Notes: generated by a model not told the origin, from the letters alone. Counted from the first letter of the stretch, positions 33,389 through 46,107 are shown. The stretch: DNA of 64,000 nucleotides from Leptodactylus fallax (GCA_947044405.1 CAMRHE010000503.1:1-64000), one strand, 5' to 3'. A program made the numbers and translations.

Positions 33389-33856
33389 GGTGGGGGGGGG
33401 GCGGCGGGCGGGCGGGGGGGGGGGGGGGGGGGGGGGGAAGGGGGGCAAAATTTTTGGGGGGGGTTGTTGCGCGGAAAATTTGGGGGGAAAAAACCCCCCC
33501 CGGGGGGGGGGGGGGGGGGCGGGGGGGGGGGGGGCGCGGCGTCATTTTTTTTGGTGTTTCCTTCTCCCCCCCCCCCCGCCGGGGGGGGGGGGGGGGGGGG
33601 GGGGGGAGGGGGGGGGGGAGACAACCCTGGAGGGGGGGGGGGGCCTGCTTTTTTAAAAAAAAAAAATTTTTGTTGTGGGTTTTTAAAAAAAAATTTTATG
33701 GAGAGATGTTTTTAAAATAAAAAAAAAAAAAAAAAAAAGCCCCCCCCCTTTTAAAAGAAGGGGGGGGGGGGGGGGGGGGGGCGCAAGGACAGGGCGCCCC
33801 TTTTTTTTTTTTTTTTTTTTTTTTTTTATTTTTTTTTTATTTGATTATTTATTTAT

Positions 33857-33888
<32 letters not shown>

Positions 33889-33928
33889 TGTGGGTGGGGG
33901 GGGGGGGGGGAAAAAAAAAAAAAAAAAA
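33386..33928. other. Homopolymer-distorted tract over the C 3' end
   Basis: After CCTTCCAGCAGAGAAGG the expected ORF2 tail and 3' UTR become runs of G, then T/A, ending in A runs before TTATCAG. Length (about 540 bp) is close to the expected 3' end of a B-type element (about 550 bp from the same point in B3). No separate feature is supported. Confidence 0.62.
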
Positions 33929-34377
33929 TTATCAGTTCAATATCTGGTGCGAGGGGAACTGGAATAGGAACCGTTCGGATAGCAATATCCGGTAAAACTT
34001 CTGGGACGCCAGAAAGCGGATCCGCTCGGACGCCCATATCCGAAATTTCCAGGATAAACCGAGTGCCATTTATTGGACGGGGGAGCAGTGCTGCATTTGA
34101 TCTGCCTTTAGACCGAGAGGGCGAGCCCTCTAGCGCCTTCGAGACCTTCGCCATCGAAGACCGACGCCAGCAAGGGAGAAGCAGCTGACAACCCACCGTG
34201 AGCACATCCCGGGAAGCTCAGGGAGAGAGAACGACTTGGACTTCGGGAGGCGGAGCTTCGGGAGATATTCAGATTAGGGGGCGGAGCCTAGCTGAAACTC
34301 CAGGAGAAGACTTCAGGAGCGCCGAGGGACAGTTCTCTGCCCAGAGTCTTCGTGGGACAGCCCGGTGCCAGGAGGTA

Positions 34378-35937
34378 ATGGCCACAGAAGGAACCATCCC
34401 CAAGAAGGCGGGGAGACCAGCCGGGGGCAAGGCCAAGGTAAGCCAGGCTCCGGCGGCCATCTCGGACGTCTCTCCGTCCGCTTCCGCCGGCCAGACGGGA
34501 AACCTGCTGCCGACTCAGGGGGCTCCAACCTTGGAGCCCTGGATGAGGCAAACGGTGACTCTGAGGCTGAAGGAGGTGGACGGAAAGCGTCCAAACATGA
34601 CAGAGAAAATTTTCTGTCAAAAGATGGTCCTGGAGCAGGGCTTTTCCAAAGCCGAGACCCTAGCAGTCCACGCCTTCGTCACAGGGATTTTCTTTGTGAC
34701 TTTTGCCTCCGTGGACATATGCAGGAGGTATTGGGATGCGGTGAAGTCAGCGCTGCCGGGATCCCCTTTCAGGATGTTCGTGGGCAGCTGCCCAGTGCAA
34801 CAGAACGAGAGACGGATCACGGTGGCGATGAGGAATCCGCACACCCCAGGCAGCGACGTAGCCACGTTCCTGAGCAGGTACTGTACTGTGATCAAGGAGC
34901 CGTCCAAGATCCTGAACAGTCTCGGCTTCTGGAACAGCAAGTGGTCAGCCGTAGTCCGCCTCCACAGGGACCCCCACAACTCCAACGGCCTCGTGCATCT
35001 GCCGCCGGTGTTCTCGCTCGGGAACTCCTACGGGCTCATCTTTTACCCCGATATGCCGCGCTGCTGTCGCAAGTGTGGTAAGGAGGGGCACGAAGGAAGG
35101 GCCTGCAAGGAGAACGCTTGCAGGAACTGCCGTGTGGTGGGGCACGAGACGAAGGATTGCCCCACACGGAAGACCTGTAATCTGTGTGGGGAGGCGGACC
35201 ACGCCTACAAGGGGTGCCCGAAGAGATCCTGGGCGAGGGTGGCGGCGGATTTCGCGGCCGGCGCGCCCGCCGCGCCGGCCAAGAAGAAGCCAGCGACCAA
35301 GCCCAAAGACACTCAGAAGCCCCGGAATCCCCAGAAACCGGAGCAGAGCAAGGGTAAGCAGCAGCAGCAGCAGCAGAAGCAGAAGCAGAAGCCGCAGCCG
35401 CCGCAGCAGCCCAAGAAAAATCCTGAGCAGGGTAAGCGGACGACTCCCCCCCCTCCCAGTGTTCCCCCCACTGAGGTTATCCCTCTCCTTCCCCCCATCA
35501 CCTCAGTGGCCACCCCTGCCCCCCCTCACCCTCCCCCCCCGGCTTCCCTCCCCCCAGCAGCACTAACACCTCCCCCTCCAGCTGCTGTGGGCCCCTCCTT
35601 GGAGGAATTCCCCCCCCTCCCCTCTCCCGCTTGTCTTGTTTCAGAGCAAAGGAAAAGGAAGAAGAGCGAAGGCCCCGACGAAGACGACGAGGTCTCCAAA
35701 AAGTTAGCAGTGGAGCCCGCCGAGGACGCCATCCCGGTGGACTTAGAACTCGAGCGGTATGTGGATACCCTGTTGGCCGAACCCCCGGCGTCAATCATCA
35801 CCGAGATCCTCGGCGGTGAGGCGGTGGAGATGGTGGAGGCTTTCGATACCCACGCCCTGCAGGCGATTGAAGACTCCTTGGAGCAACTCTTGCCTGCGGA
35901 CAAGAAGGAGGAGAAACCCCCCCGACGGGAGCGGTAA
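34378..35937 (+). CDS. K4 ORF1: intact zinc-knuckle protein, 519 aa
   Basis: The only complete Keno ORF1 here, from the ATG at 34378; the frame is open upstream to a GTG at 34198. Order: an N-terminal basic segment (PKKAGRPAGGKAK); a central region of about 150 residues with alternating hydrophobic and charged residues; three CCHC knuckles at about 230-280; a Lys/Pro/Gln-rich linker (KGKQQQQQQKQKQKPQ); a proline tract; a basic patch EQRKRKKSEG; and an acidic C-terminus with LEEFPPLP and EDSLEQLLPADKK. The tail ends PPRRER because of a seven-C run near 35918-35924; K1 reads PPDGSGN there. It ends 47 bp before ORF2. The expected role is RNA binding and RNP assembly. Confidence 0.88.
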   Translation: MATEGTIPKKAGRPAGGKAKVSQAPAAISDVSPSASAGQTGNLLPTQGAPTLEPWMRQTVTLRLKEVDGKRPNMTEKIFCQKMVLEQGFSKAETLAVHAFVTGIFFVTFASVDICRRYWDAVKSALPGSPFRMFVGSCPVQQNERRITVAMRNPHTPGSDVATFLSRYCTVIKEPSKILNSLGFWNSKWSAVVRLHRDPHNSNGLVHLPPVFSLGNSYGLIFYPDMPRCCRKCGKEGHEGRACKENACRNCRVVGHETKDCPTRKTCNLCGEADHAYKGCPKRSWARVAADFAAGAPAAPAKKKPATKPKDTQKPRNPQKPEQSKGKQQQQQQKQKQKPQPPQQPKKNPEQGKRTTPPPPSVPPTEVIPLLPPITSVATPAPPHPPPPASLPPAALTPPPPAAVGPSLEEFPPLPSPACLVSEQRKRKKSEGPDEDDEVSKKLAVEPAEDAIPVDLELERYVDTLLAEPPASIITEILGGEAVEMVEAFDTHALQAIEDSLEQLLPADKKEEKPPRRER

Positions 35938-35984
35938 CTAGAAAACCTGTCTTGAAGGTTTAATCTTTTCTTTTTTCTCTCACT

Positions 35985-38900
35985 ATGGCTGGGATCTCTA
36001 TCTTTACCATAAATGTGCGGAGCATCAAGGAGAGGAGTAGACGTCAGACAGCTTTGTCGTTCGTGGAGAACATCGCTAAGGCGAATGTCGTGATGATGCA
36101 GGAGTGCGGCCTCCCCTCTCTTCGGTCCTACGGACACCTCTGCAGGGAGTGGAGCCACGGTCCGTCTTACTGGTCGGGTGGTGGCGACTGCAAGTCCGCA
36201 GGTATTGCCGTTCTCATCAGGGGGGAACGCCTTCACGCTTGAAACCTACCGGGAGCTCGTCTGTGGCCGGCTAATGGTCATAGACGGTTCCTGGGCGGGG
36301 GAGCCTATTAGGCTCATCAACGTGTACGCTTCCCCCATGAAGAACGAGCGCCTGGAGCTTTTCCAGATCCTGCGCACTCAGCTCGCTACCACCAGGGCGG
36401 TCATTCTGGCCGGGGACTTCAACTGCCCTGTGGAGGGTGACGGAAGGAGTTCTTCTGCGTCAGCGAAGCTCGATGTAACATCTAAACTGCTGATCGAGAT
36501 GGTGACCGGGGCCTCTCTCAGGGACGCGGTGGGTTCTATGGGGCCGGCATCAGCCAACTACACCTGGTGTCGGTCCGATGGCTCACTGCGTTCCAGGATT
36601 GACTTCGTGTTCACCTCTCGGTCAGTAGCACAGGTAAGCCACTCTATGATCCCTTGCTTCTTCTCTGACCACAGGGGTATTCTCTTTGAGGGCGCCGTGG
36701 GCAACGGTTTTCCACCCGGCCCCGGCTCCTGGAAGCTGAATTGCTCCTTGCTGGAAAATGAGGAGTTGTTGGAGGAGATTAGAGATGTCTACGTGTGCCT
36801 TCGTAACGACAAATTTTCCTTTAGCAGGTTGTCGGATTGGTGGGAATATGTTAAAGTCAATATCCGTTGTTTCTTCCAGGCGAGAGGCCGCCAGCAGGCG
36901 GCCCGGCGCAAGGGGGACCTGAGGGAGATGCAGCGCGAGCTGCGTTCCCTTCAGGACCTCGAGCGCTGTGGCTGGGACGTCAGGGATATGCTGGAGGACG
37001 CCAAGAAGGGTCTCAAGGGGCACTTTGAGGAGGAATCGCGGCAGATCATCTTCCGTTCCAAGGTGGAGCATCTGGAGAAGGGTGAGAAATGTAACTCTTT
37101 CTTTTTCAGAAAGGTCCACTCAGGCCACACGCCCGTCACAGAGATGAGGGATGGAGACGGCAACATGAGAAGGGGGAAGAAGGAAGTGATGGGCGTCGTC
37201 CGCGACTACTACCGCGACCTCTACTCCCCGAAACCCACCGACGAAGATGCAGCGGAAGAGTTCCTGTCAGGTATCACGAATCCTCTTGATCCTACAGGTG
37301 CTGAGGCTCTGAACGCCCCTCTGACGGTGGCCGAAGTCCTCGCTGCCGCTAAATCCTTTAAGGTCGGAAGGACTCCGGGTAGCGACGGTCTCCCCCGCCG
37401 AGCTATACGTAGCTCTGGGGGACCTGATCTGCTCGGATCTGAAAGATCTCTACGAGGAGATGGTGGTGGCGGGGACGATGCCGCCGTCGTTGCGGGAAGG
37501 CTTGATCACGATCTTGTACAAGCAGAAGGGGGAAAGATGCGACCTGAAGAATTGGCGTCCCATCTCGCTCCTCAACGTGGACTACAAGATCCTGGCCAAG
37601 GTGATGTCAACGAGGTTGAAGGCAGTCATCGGCAGCGTCATCCACCCGGACCAAACCTGCGCCATTCCTGGTCGGAGGATCGCGGACAGCTTAGCCCTGG
37701 TGAGAGACACATTGCACTACATCGGAGACCGCCGTGCACACGCGGCCCTGGTCAGCCTGGATCAGGAGAAGGCCTTCGATCGTGTCTCTCACGATTTCAT
37801 GGCGAAAGCCCTCCGCCAACTTGGTGTGGGTGAGTGGTTCTGTCGTATGGTTAACCTCATGTATCTTGACATCCACAGCTCGGTGATGGTGAACGGCTGG
37901 AAAACTGACCCCTTTTCGGTTCGCTCCGGGGTCAGACAAGGCTGCCCGCTCTCTCCCCTCCTTTTTGTTTGTGTTATAGAACTGTTCGCAGAATCTATCC
38001 GGCAGAATCGAGGGATCAGAGGGATCATCGCACCGGGCTCAGGAAACCTGGAAGTCAAGTGTTCGCTCTACATGGACGATGTGACCGTCTTCTGCGCTGA
38101 CCAGTCGTCGGTGTCAACGCTCGTCCAGACCTGCGAACGCTTCGGCCGAGCCTCAGGGGCTAAGGTGAACTGTGGAAAGTCAGAGGCCATGCTCTTCGGA
38201 GAGTGGCACCTGGCCTCCCCTGCTTTCTTTCCTTTCACAGTGCAGCCGGACTTCATCAAGATCTTGGGAGTCTGGTTCGGAAAGGAAGGCGCCGCCCTGA
38301 GGTCTTGGGACGAAAGACTCAAGAAAATCAATCAGCGAATCGGGCTTTGGAGCCTACGTCAGCTCACCATCGAGGGAAAGGCGCTCGTCCTGAGGAATGA
38401 GATCCTGCCTGTGCTCCAGTACACCGCACAGGCCTGGCCCCCACTGGCAACGGTGGCGCGGGCCATCACCAGGACCGTCTTCCACTTTGTGTGGGGCTCC
38501 AAAATGGACCGGGTGAAGCGGAGCATCATGTACAAGGACCGGCTCAAGGGAGGTAAGAATGTCCCCGATATTCCAACCCTTCTAAGATCGGCTTTTGTTT
38601 GTGATTGTGTTCGCAGAACCCTGAGTACAGTCAGCGGATCCGCGGGGAAGGCCATGTCTCGTTTGTTCCTGCTCCCCCTCTGGCGAGGGCTCGGCTGGGA
38701 GAAATGGGACAGCTCCGTCCCTTACAACTGGACCGTCCCGTGGTTCTACAAGGACGTGCCCAAGTTCGTGAGGGAGTTCCAGCTGGAGGGTCTTAAACCG
38801 GATCTGTGGAAGCCAAAGACCATCCACAAGCTCATCCGAGCTAGGGATGGCATGGAGGAGGTTCCAGGACTCACAGCGGACGCCACGAAGGTCGTTTGGG

Positions 38901-39379
38901 AGAACGTCTCTTCACGTCTGCTGACCAACGGGCACAAGGATCTGTCGTGGATGGCTATCCGAGGGGGGCTGCCCCTCAGGTCGTTCATGCATGCCCGCAA
39001 CTTGAGCAAGACGAGGTACTGCCCACGGTGCCCCTACAAGGAGGAAACATCTTTGCACGTCTTTTGGGAGTGCCCTTTTGCTCAAGGCCTGTTGGACGAG
39101 CTGGAAGATGACTTTGAGGACTGTGTACCCAGGAGGGGCCTGACGTACCACGCGGTATTGTATGGGCTCTTCCAGGGGACTCACAGAGAGAGTGACATTC
39201 TGGAGGCCTGGCGACTTGTGAACTGTTTCAAGGACGCTATCTGGTTCGCCAGAAAAGGACTGACTTTGCGAAGAGAGGACATCACTTTTCAGGATTGTTG
39301 CAGGCTGATCCGCAGCCTGCAGCGGGACTATGCCATTCTGGATAGCCTGGCCGGTGAAGAGGAGGGAGAAGAGGACTGA
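35985..39379 (+). pseudogene. K4 ORF2: endonuclease-reverse transcriptase, two frameshifts
   Basis: Interrupted at the same two places as K2: six G near 36220-36225 and five C near 37392-37396. The remainder, 37460-39379, is open with all RT motifs and the C-terminal knuckle. Sharing both indels with K2, although its substitutions resemble K5 and K6, means these indels do not follow the copy phylogeny. Confidence 0.86.
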
Positions 39380-39974
39380 GTCTTCGGCGACGTCTGTTTT
39401 TTCCCTTCCCCGTCCTCCCTTCATGTCTGTCGTGTTACTCAAATAAAGCTTCGGGCCTGTGATCATCCCCTCCCCTTTCCCTCTTTCCTCTTCCCCATCC
39501 CATCACATGTTTGATGCTTTTGCCGTTTAACCATTTTGTTTAGAGTTAGGGTAGGAAGTAGTGGTAGTATAGGAAGTATATTATTTCTTGTATTTACCTG
39601 TCCCCCCCTAAAATGTGTTAGTTATTGCCAGGGTAGGAAGTAGTGGTAGTATAGGAAGTATATTATTTCTTGCATTGCCTGTCCTCCCCTCATGTGTGTT
39701 GTGGTCAATCAATAAAGCTTCGGGCCTGTGACCTTCCCTCCCCCTCGTCCCTCTGTTTTTGTCACTCGTCTGTGTTTATTGCATTGACCAAAAGTATGTC
39801 AGTTAGGTTTGTAGTGCAGCATGTAGTGTTAGGATGTATTTCCTGTCGCCGTATGCCGCGCCGCATCCCTTAAGGATGAATGATATAGACTGAATTGTGG
39901 TATTGTAATACAGTTATGCGCTGCGTCGCAGTACCTTGTTATTTTTTGTATAAGACTTGGATGCAAATAAAAGC

Positions 39975-40068
39975 TTTTGTTCAATCCAATAAGACTTGGA
40001 TGCGATTCACGGCCTTTTGGCTAAGATCAAGTGTAGTATCTGTTCTTATCAGTTCAATATCTGGTGCG
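39975..40068 (+). ncRNA. U2 snRNA 5' fragment at the K4/K5 junction
   Basis: From 40006 the sequence matches U2 from nucleotide 6 (offset 40000), through GGCCTTTTGGCTAAGATCAA and GTGTAGTATCTGTTC to about nucleotide 68, with a T9A change and the usual Keno differences at 55, 64 and 66. Immediately before it, AATAAGACTTGGATGC (39988-40003) repeats the K4 3' UTR segment at 39949-39963 almost exactly. The U2 promoter and first nucleotides are missing, so this is an insertion-junction relic, not a gene. Confidence 0.82.
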
Positions 40069-40494
40069 AGGGGAACTGGAATAGGAACCGTTCGGATAGC
40101 AATATCCGGTAAAACTTCTGGGACGCCAGAAAGCGGATCCGCTCGGACGCCCATATCCGAAATTTCCAGGATAAACCGAGTGCCATTTATTGGACGGGGG
40201 AGCAGTGCTGCATTTGATCTGCCTTTAGACCGAGAGGGCGAGCCCTCTAGCGCCTTCGAGACCTTCGCCATCGAAGACCGACGCCAGCAAGGGAGAAGCA
40301 GCTGACAACCCACCGTGAGCACATCCCGGGAAGCTCAGGGAGAGAGAACGACTTGGACTTCGGGAGGCGGAGCTTCGGGAGATATTCAGATTAGGGGGCG
40401 GAGCCTAGCTGAAACTCCAGGAGAAGACTTCAGGAGCGCCGAGGGACAGTTCTCTGCCCAGAGTCTTCGTGGGACAGCCCGGTGCCAGGAGGTA

Positions 40495-42056
40495 ATGGCC
40501 ACAGAAGGAACCATCCCCAAGAAGGCGGGGAGACCAGCCGGGGGCAAGGCCAAGGTAAGCCAGGCTCCGGCGGCCATCTCGGACGTCTCTCCGTCCGCTT
40601 CCGCCGGCCAGACGGGAAACCTGCTGCCGACTCAGGGGGCTCCAACCTTGGAGCCCTGGATGAGGCAAACGGTGACTCTGAGGCTGAAGGAGGTGGACGG
40701 AAAGCGTCCAAACATGACAGAGAAAATTTTCTGTCAAAAGATGGTCCTGGAGCAGGGCTTTTCCAAAGCCGAGACCCTAGCAGTCCACGCCTTCGTCACA
40801 GGGATTTTCTTTGTGACTTTTGCCTCCGTGGACATATGCAGGAGGTATTGGGATGCGGTGAAGTCAGCGCTGCCGGGATCCCCTTTCAGGATGTTCGTGG
40901 GCAGCTGCCCAGTGCAACAGAACGAGAGACGGATCACGGTGGCGATGAGGAATCCGCACACCCCAGGCAGCGACGTAGCCACGTTCCTGAGCAGGTACTG
41001 TACTGTGATCAAGGAGCCGTCCAAGATCCTGAACAGTCTCGGCTTCTGGAACAGCAAGTGGTCAGCCGTAGTCCGCCTCCACAGGGACCCCCACAACTCC
41101 AACGGCCTCGTGCATCTGCCGCCGGTGTTCTCGCTCGGGAACTCCTACGGGCTCATCTTTTACCCCGATATGCCGCGCTGCTGTCGCAAGTGTGGTAAGG
41201 AGGGGCACGAAGGAAGGGCCTGCAAGGAGAACGCTTGCAGGAACTGCCGTGTGGTGGGGCACGAGACGAAGGATTGCCCCACACGGAAGACCTGTAATCT
41301 GTGTGGGGAGGCGGACCACGCCTACAAGGGGTGCCCGAAGAGATCCTGGGCGAGGGTGGCGGCGGATTTCGCGGCCGGCGCGCCCGCCGCGCCGGCCAAG
41401 AAGAAGCCAGCGACCAAGCCCAAAGACACTCAGAAGCCCCGGAATCCCCAGAAACCGGAGCAGAGCAAGGGTAAGCAGCAGCAGCAGCAGCAGAAGCAGA
41501 AGCAGAAGCCGCAGCCGCCGCAGCAGCCCAAGAAAAATCCTGAGCAGGGTAAGCGGACGACCCTCCCCCCCTCCCAGTGTTCCCCCCACTGAGGTTATCC
41601 CTCTCCTTCCCCCCATCACCTCAGTGGCCACCCCTGCCCCCCCCCTCACCCCCCCCCCCGGCTTCCCTCCCCCCAGCAGCACTAACACCTCCCCCTCCAG
41701 CTGCTGCGGGCCCCTCCTTGGAGGAATTCCCCCCCCTCCCCTCTCCCGCTTGTCTTGTTTCAGAGCAAAGGAAAAGGAAGAAGAGCGAAGGCCCCGACGA
41801 AGACGACGAGGTCTCCAAAAAGTTAGCAGTGGAGCCCGCCGAGGACGCCATCCCGGTGGACTTAGAACTCGAGCGGTATGTGGATACCCTGTTGGCCGAA
41901 CCCCCGGCGTCAATCATCACCGAGATCCTCGGCGGTGAGGCGGTGGAGATGGTGGAGGCTTTCGATACCCACGCCCTGCAGGCGATTGAAGACTCCTTGG
42001 AGCAACTCTTGCCTGCGGACAAGAAGGAGGAGAAACCCCCCCGACGGGAGCGGTAA
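40495..42056 (+). pseudogene. K5 ORF1: zinc-knuckle protein, frameshifted
   Basis: ATG at 40495; the first frame ends at 41592, after the proline tract encoded by the C run near 41560-41575, where CTCCCCCCCTCCC differs from K4. The remaining C-terminal domain, from the equivalent of PPTEVIP onward, continues in other frames. A further C insertion near 41637-41644 precedes the EEFPPLP-to-PPRRER segment, which ends at 42056. Knuckles and basic N-terminus are unchanged from K4. Confidence 0.78.
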
Positions 42057-42103
42057 CTAGAAAACCTGTCTTGAAGGTTTAATCTTTTCTTTTTTCTCTC
42101 ACT

Positions 42104-45100
42104 ATGGCTGGGATCTCTATCTTTACCATAAATGTGCGGAGCATCAAGGAGAGGAGTAGACGTCAGACAGCTTTGTCGTTCGTGGAGAACATCGCTAAGG
42201 CGAATGTCGTGATGATGCAGGAGTGCGGCCTCCCCTCTCTTCGGTCCTACGGACACCTCTGCAGGGAGTGGAGCCACGGTCCGTCTTACTGGTCGGGTGG
42301 TGGCGACTGCAAGTCCGCAGGTATTGCCGTTCTCATCAGGGGGGAACGCCTTCACGCTTGAAACCTACCGGGAGCTCGTCTGTGGCCGGCTAATGGTCAT
42401 AGACGGTTCCTGGGCGGGGGAGCCTATTAGGCTCATCAACGTGTACGCTTCCCCCATGAAGAACGAGCGCCTGGAGCTTTTCCAGATCCTGCGCACTCAG
42501 CTCGCTACCACCAGGGCGGTCATTCTGGCCGGGGACTTCAACTGCCCTGTGGAGGGTGACGGAAGGAGTTCTTCTGCGTCAGCGAAGCTCGATGTAACAT
42601 CTAAACTGCTGATCGAGATGGTGACCGAGGCCTCTCTCAGGGACGCGGTGGGTTCTATGGGGCCGGCATCAGCCAACTACACCTGGTGTCGGTCCGATGG
42701 CTCACTGCGTTCCAGGATTGACTTCGTGTTCACCTCTCGGTCAGTAGCACAGGTAAGCCACTCTATGATCCCTTGCTTCTTCTCTGACCACAGGGGTATT
42801 CTCTTTGAGGGCGCCGTGGGCAACGGTTTTCCACCCGGCCCCGGCTCCTGGAAGCTGAATTGCTCCTTGCTGGAAAATGAGGAGTTGTTGGAGGAGATTA
42901 GAGATGTCTACGTGTGCCTTCGTAACGACAAATTTTCCTTTAGCAGGTTGTCGGATTGGTGGGAATATGTTAAAGTCAATATCCGTTGTTTCTTCCAGGC
43001 GAGAGGCCGCCAGCAGGCGGCCCGGCGCAAGGGGGACCTGAGGGAGATGCAGCGCGAGCTGCGTTCCCTTCAGGACCTCGAGCGCTGTGGCTGGGACGTC
43101 AGGGATATGCTGGAGGACGCCAAGAAGGGTCTCAAGGGGCACTTTGAGGAGGAATCGCGGCAGATCATCTTCCGTTCCAAGGTGGAGCATCTGGAGAAGG
43201 GTGAGAAATGTAACTCTTTCTTTTTCAGAAAGGTCCACTCAGGCCACACGCCCGTCACAGAGATGAGGGATGGAGACGGCAACATGAGAAGGGGGAAGAA
43301 GGAAGTGATGGGCGTCGTCCGCGACTACTACCGCGACCTCTACTCCCCGAAACCCACCGACGAAGATGCAGCGCAAGAGTTCCTGTCAGGTATCACGAAT
43401 CCTCTTGATCCTACAGGTGCTGAGGCTCTGAACGCCCCTCTGACGGTGGCCGAAGTCCTCGCTGCCGCTAAATCCTTTAAGGTCGGAAGGACTCCGGGTA
43501 GCGACGGTCTCCCCGCCGAGCTATACGTAGCTCTGGGGGACCTGATCTGCTCGGATCTGAAAGATCTCTACGAGGAGATGGTGGTGGCGGGGACGATGCC
43601 GCCGTCGTTGCGGGAAGGCTTGATCACGATCTTGTACAAGCAGAAGGGGGAAAGATGCGACCTGAAGAATTGGCGTCCCATCTCGCTCCTCAACGTGGAC
43701 TACAAGATCCTGGCCAAGGTGATGTCAACGAGGTTGAAGGCAGTCATCGGCAGCGTCATCCACCCGGACCAAACCTGCGCCATTCCTGGTCGGAGGATCG
43801 CGGACAGCTTAGCCCTGGTGAGAGACACATTGCACTACATCGGAGACCGCCGTGCACACGCGGCCCTGGTCAGTCTGGATCAGGAGAAGGCCTTCGATCG
43901 TGTCTCTCACGATTTCATGGCGAAAGCCCTCCGCCAACTTGGTGTGGGTGAGTGGTTCTGTCGTATGGTTAACCTCATGTATCTTGACATCCACAGCTCG
44001 GTGATGGTGAACGGCTGGAAAACTGACCCCTTTTCGGTTCGCTCCGGGGTCAGACAAGGCTGCCCGCTCTCTCCCCTCCTTTTTGTTTGTGTTATAGAAC
44101 TGTTCGCAGAATCTATCCGGCAGAATCGAGGGATCAGAGGGATCATCGCACCGGGCTCAGGAAACCTGGAAGTCAAGTGTTCGCTCTACATGGACGATGT
44201 GACCGTCTTCTGCGCTGACCAGTCGTCGGTGTCAACGCTCGTCCAGACCTGCGAACGCTTCGGCCGAGCCTCAGGGGCTAAGGTGAACTGTGGAAAGTCA
44301 GAGGCCATGCTCTTCGGAGAGTGGCACCTGGCCTCCCCTGCTTTCTTTCCTTTCACAGTGCAGCCGGACTTCATCAAGATCTTGGGAGTCTGGTTCGGAA
44401 AGGAAGGCGCCGCCCTGAGGTCTTGGGACGAAAGACTCAAGAAAATCAATCAGCGAATCGGGCTTTGGAGCCTACGTCAGCTCACCATCGAGGGAAAGGC
44501 GCTCGTCCTGAGGAATGAGATCCTGCCTGTGCTCCAGTACACCGCACAGGCCTGGCCCCCACTGGCAACGGTGGCGCGGGCCATCACCAGGACCGTCTTC
44601 CACTTTGTGTGGGGCTCCAAAATGGACCGGGTGAAGCGGAGCATCATGTACAAGGACCGGCTCAAGGGAGGTAAGAATGTCCCCGATATTCCAACCCTTC
44701 TAAGATCGGCTTTTGTTTGTGATTGTGTTCGCAGAACCCTGAGTACAGTCAGCGGATCCGCGGGGAAGGCCATGTCTCGTTTGTTCCTGCTCCCCCTCTG
44801 GCGAGGGCTCGGCTGGGAGAAATGGGACAGCTCCGTCCCTTACAACTGGACCGTCCCGTGGTTCTACAAGGACGTGCCCAAGTTCGTGAGGGAGTTCCAG
44901 CTGGAGGGTCTTAAACCGGATCTGTGGAAGCCAAAGACCATCCACAAGCTCATCCGAGCTAGGGATGGCATGGAGGAGGTTCCAGGACTCACAGCGGACG
45001 CCACGAAGGTCGTTTGGGAGAACGTCTCTTCACGTCTGCTGACCAACGGGCACAAGGATCTGTCGTGGATGGCTATCCGAGGGGGGCTGCCCCTCAGGTC

Positions 45101-45497
45101 GTTCATGCATGCCCGCAACTTGAGCAAGACGAGGTACTGCCCACGGTGCCCCTACAAGGAGGAAACATCTTTGCACGTCTTTTGGGAGTGCCCTTTTGCT
45201 CAAGGCCTGTTGGACGAGCTGGAAGATGACTTTGAGGACTGTGTACCCAGGAGGGGCCTGACGTACCACGCGGTATTGTATGGGCTCTTCCAGGGGACTC
45301 ACAGAGAGAGTGACATTCTGGAGGCCTGGCGACTTGTGAACTGTTTCAAGGACGCTATCTGGTTCGCCAGAAAAGGACTGACTTTGCGAAGAGAGGACAT
45401 CACTTTTCAGGATTGTTGCAGGCTGATCCGCAGCCTGCAGCGGGACTATGCCATTCTGGATAGCCTGGCCGGTGAAGAGGAGGGAGAAGAGGACTGA
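42104..45497 (+). pseudogene. K5 ORF2: endonuclease-reverse transcriptase, one frameshift
   Basis: Same single lesion as K3, six G near 42339-42344, about 80 codons in. The rest (42361-45497) is one open frame with GDFN, SRIDFVF, SDHR, QEKAFDRVSH, SGVRQGC, YMDD and the terminal CCHC-like knuckle. It shares DAAQEFLSG with K3. Would be intact with one G fewer. Confidence 0.87.
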
Positions 45498-46107
45498 GTC
45501 TTCGGCGACGTCTGTTTTTTCCCTTCCCCGTCCTCCCTTCATGTCTGTCGTGTTACTCAAATAAAGCTTCGGGCCTGTGATCATCCCCTCCCCTTTCCCT
45601 CTTTCCTCTTCCCCATCCCATCACATGTTTGATGCTTTTGCTGTTTAACCATTTTGTTTAGAGTTAGGGTAGGAAGTAGTGGTAGTATAGGAAGTATATT
45701 ATTTCTTGTATTTACCTGTCCCCCCCTAAAATGTGTTAGTTATTGCCAGGGTAGGAAGTAGTGGTAGTATAGGAAGTATATTATTTCTTGCATTGCCTGT
45801 CCTCCCCTCATGTGTGTTGTGGTCAATCAATAAAGCTTCGGGCCTGTGACCTTCCCTCCCCCTCGTCCCTCTGTTTTTGTCACTCGTCTGTGTTTATTGC
45901 ATTGACCAAAAGTATGTCAGTTAGGTTTGTAGTGCAGCATGTAGTGTTAGGATGTATTTCCTGTCGCCGTATGCCGCGCCGCATCCCTTAAGGATGAATG
46001 ATATAGACTGAATTGTGGTATTGTAATACAGTTATGCGCTGCGTCGCAGTACCTTGTTATTTTTTGTATAAGACTTGGATGCAAATAAAAGCTTTTGTTC
46101 AATCCAA

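Larger units (their letters stand above)
28786..33928 (+). mobile_element. C: AT-rich Tx1-type retrotransposon, divergent relative of B
   Basis: Encodes a B-like ORF1 (three knuckles) and ORF2, clearly diverged from B at DNA level but sharing gene order and the short leader before ORF2. Both ends are lost in homopolymer tracts. It sits between K3 and K4, consistent with insertion into the U2 remnant upstream of K4. Confidence 0.82.
33929..39989 (+). mobile_element. K4: Keno-like retrotransposon with complete 3' UTR
   Basis: Starts in the U2-like TTATCAG (nucleotides 46-52) after a poly(A)/G tract and ends CAATCCAA. It contains the only ORF1 in this window readable in one frame from start to end. 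It is followed directly by U2 and K5. Substitutions put it between K1/K2 (MVTGASLRD) and K5 (RQQAARRKG). Confidence 0.87.
40039..46107 (+). mobile_element. K5: full-length Keno-like retrotransposon
   Basis: Complete from the U2 nucleotide 39 equivalent to the CAATCC terminus, with all three AATAAA signals. It lies head to tail behind K4 with only a 50-bp U2 remnant between. ORF1 and ORF2 each have frameshifts. Followed by a G/C tract. Confidence 0.87.

Noticed and set aside
41062..41913. Long antisense open frames over ORF1 (for example 283 codons here, and similar ones in other K copies)
   Set aside because: They mirror the GC-rich ORF1 on the opposite strand, have low-complexity Leu/Arg composition, and vary with C-run lengths.
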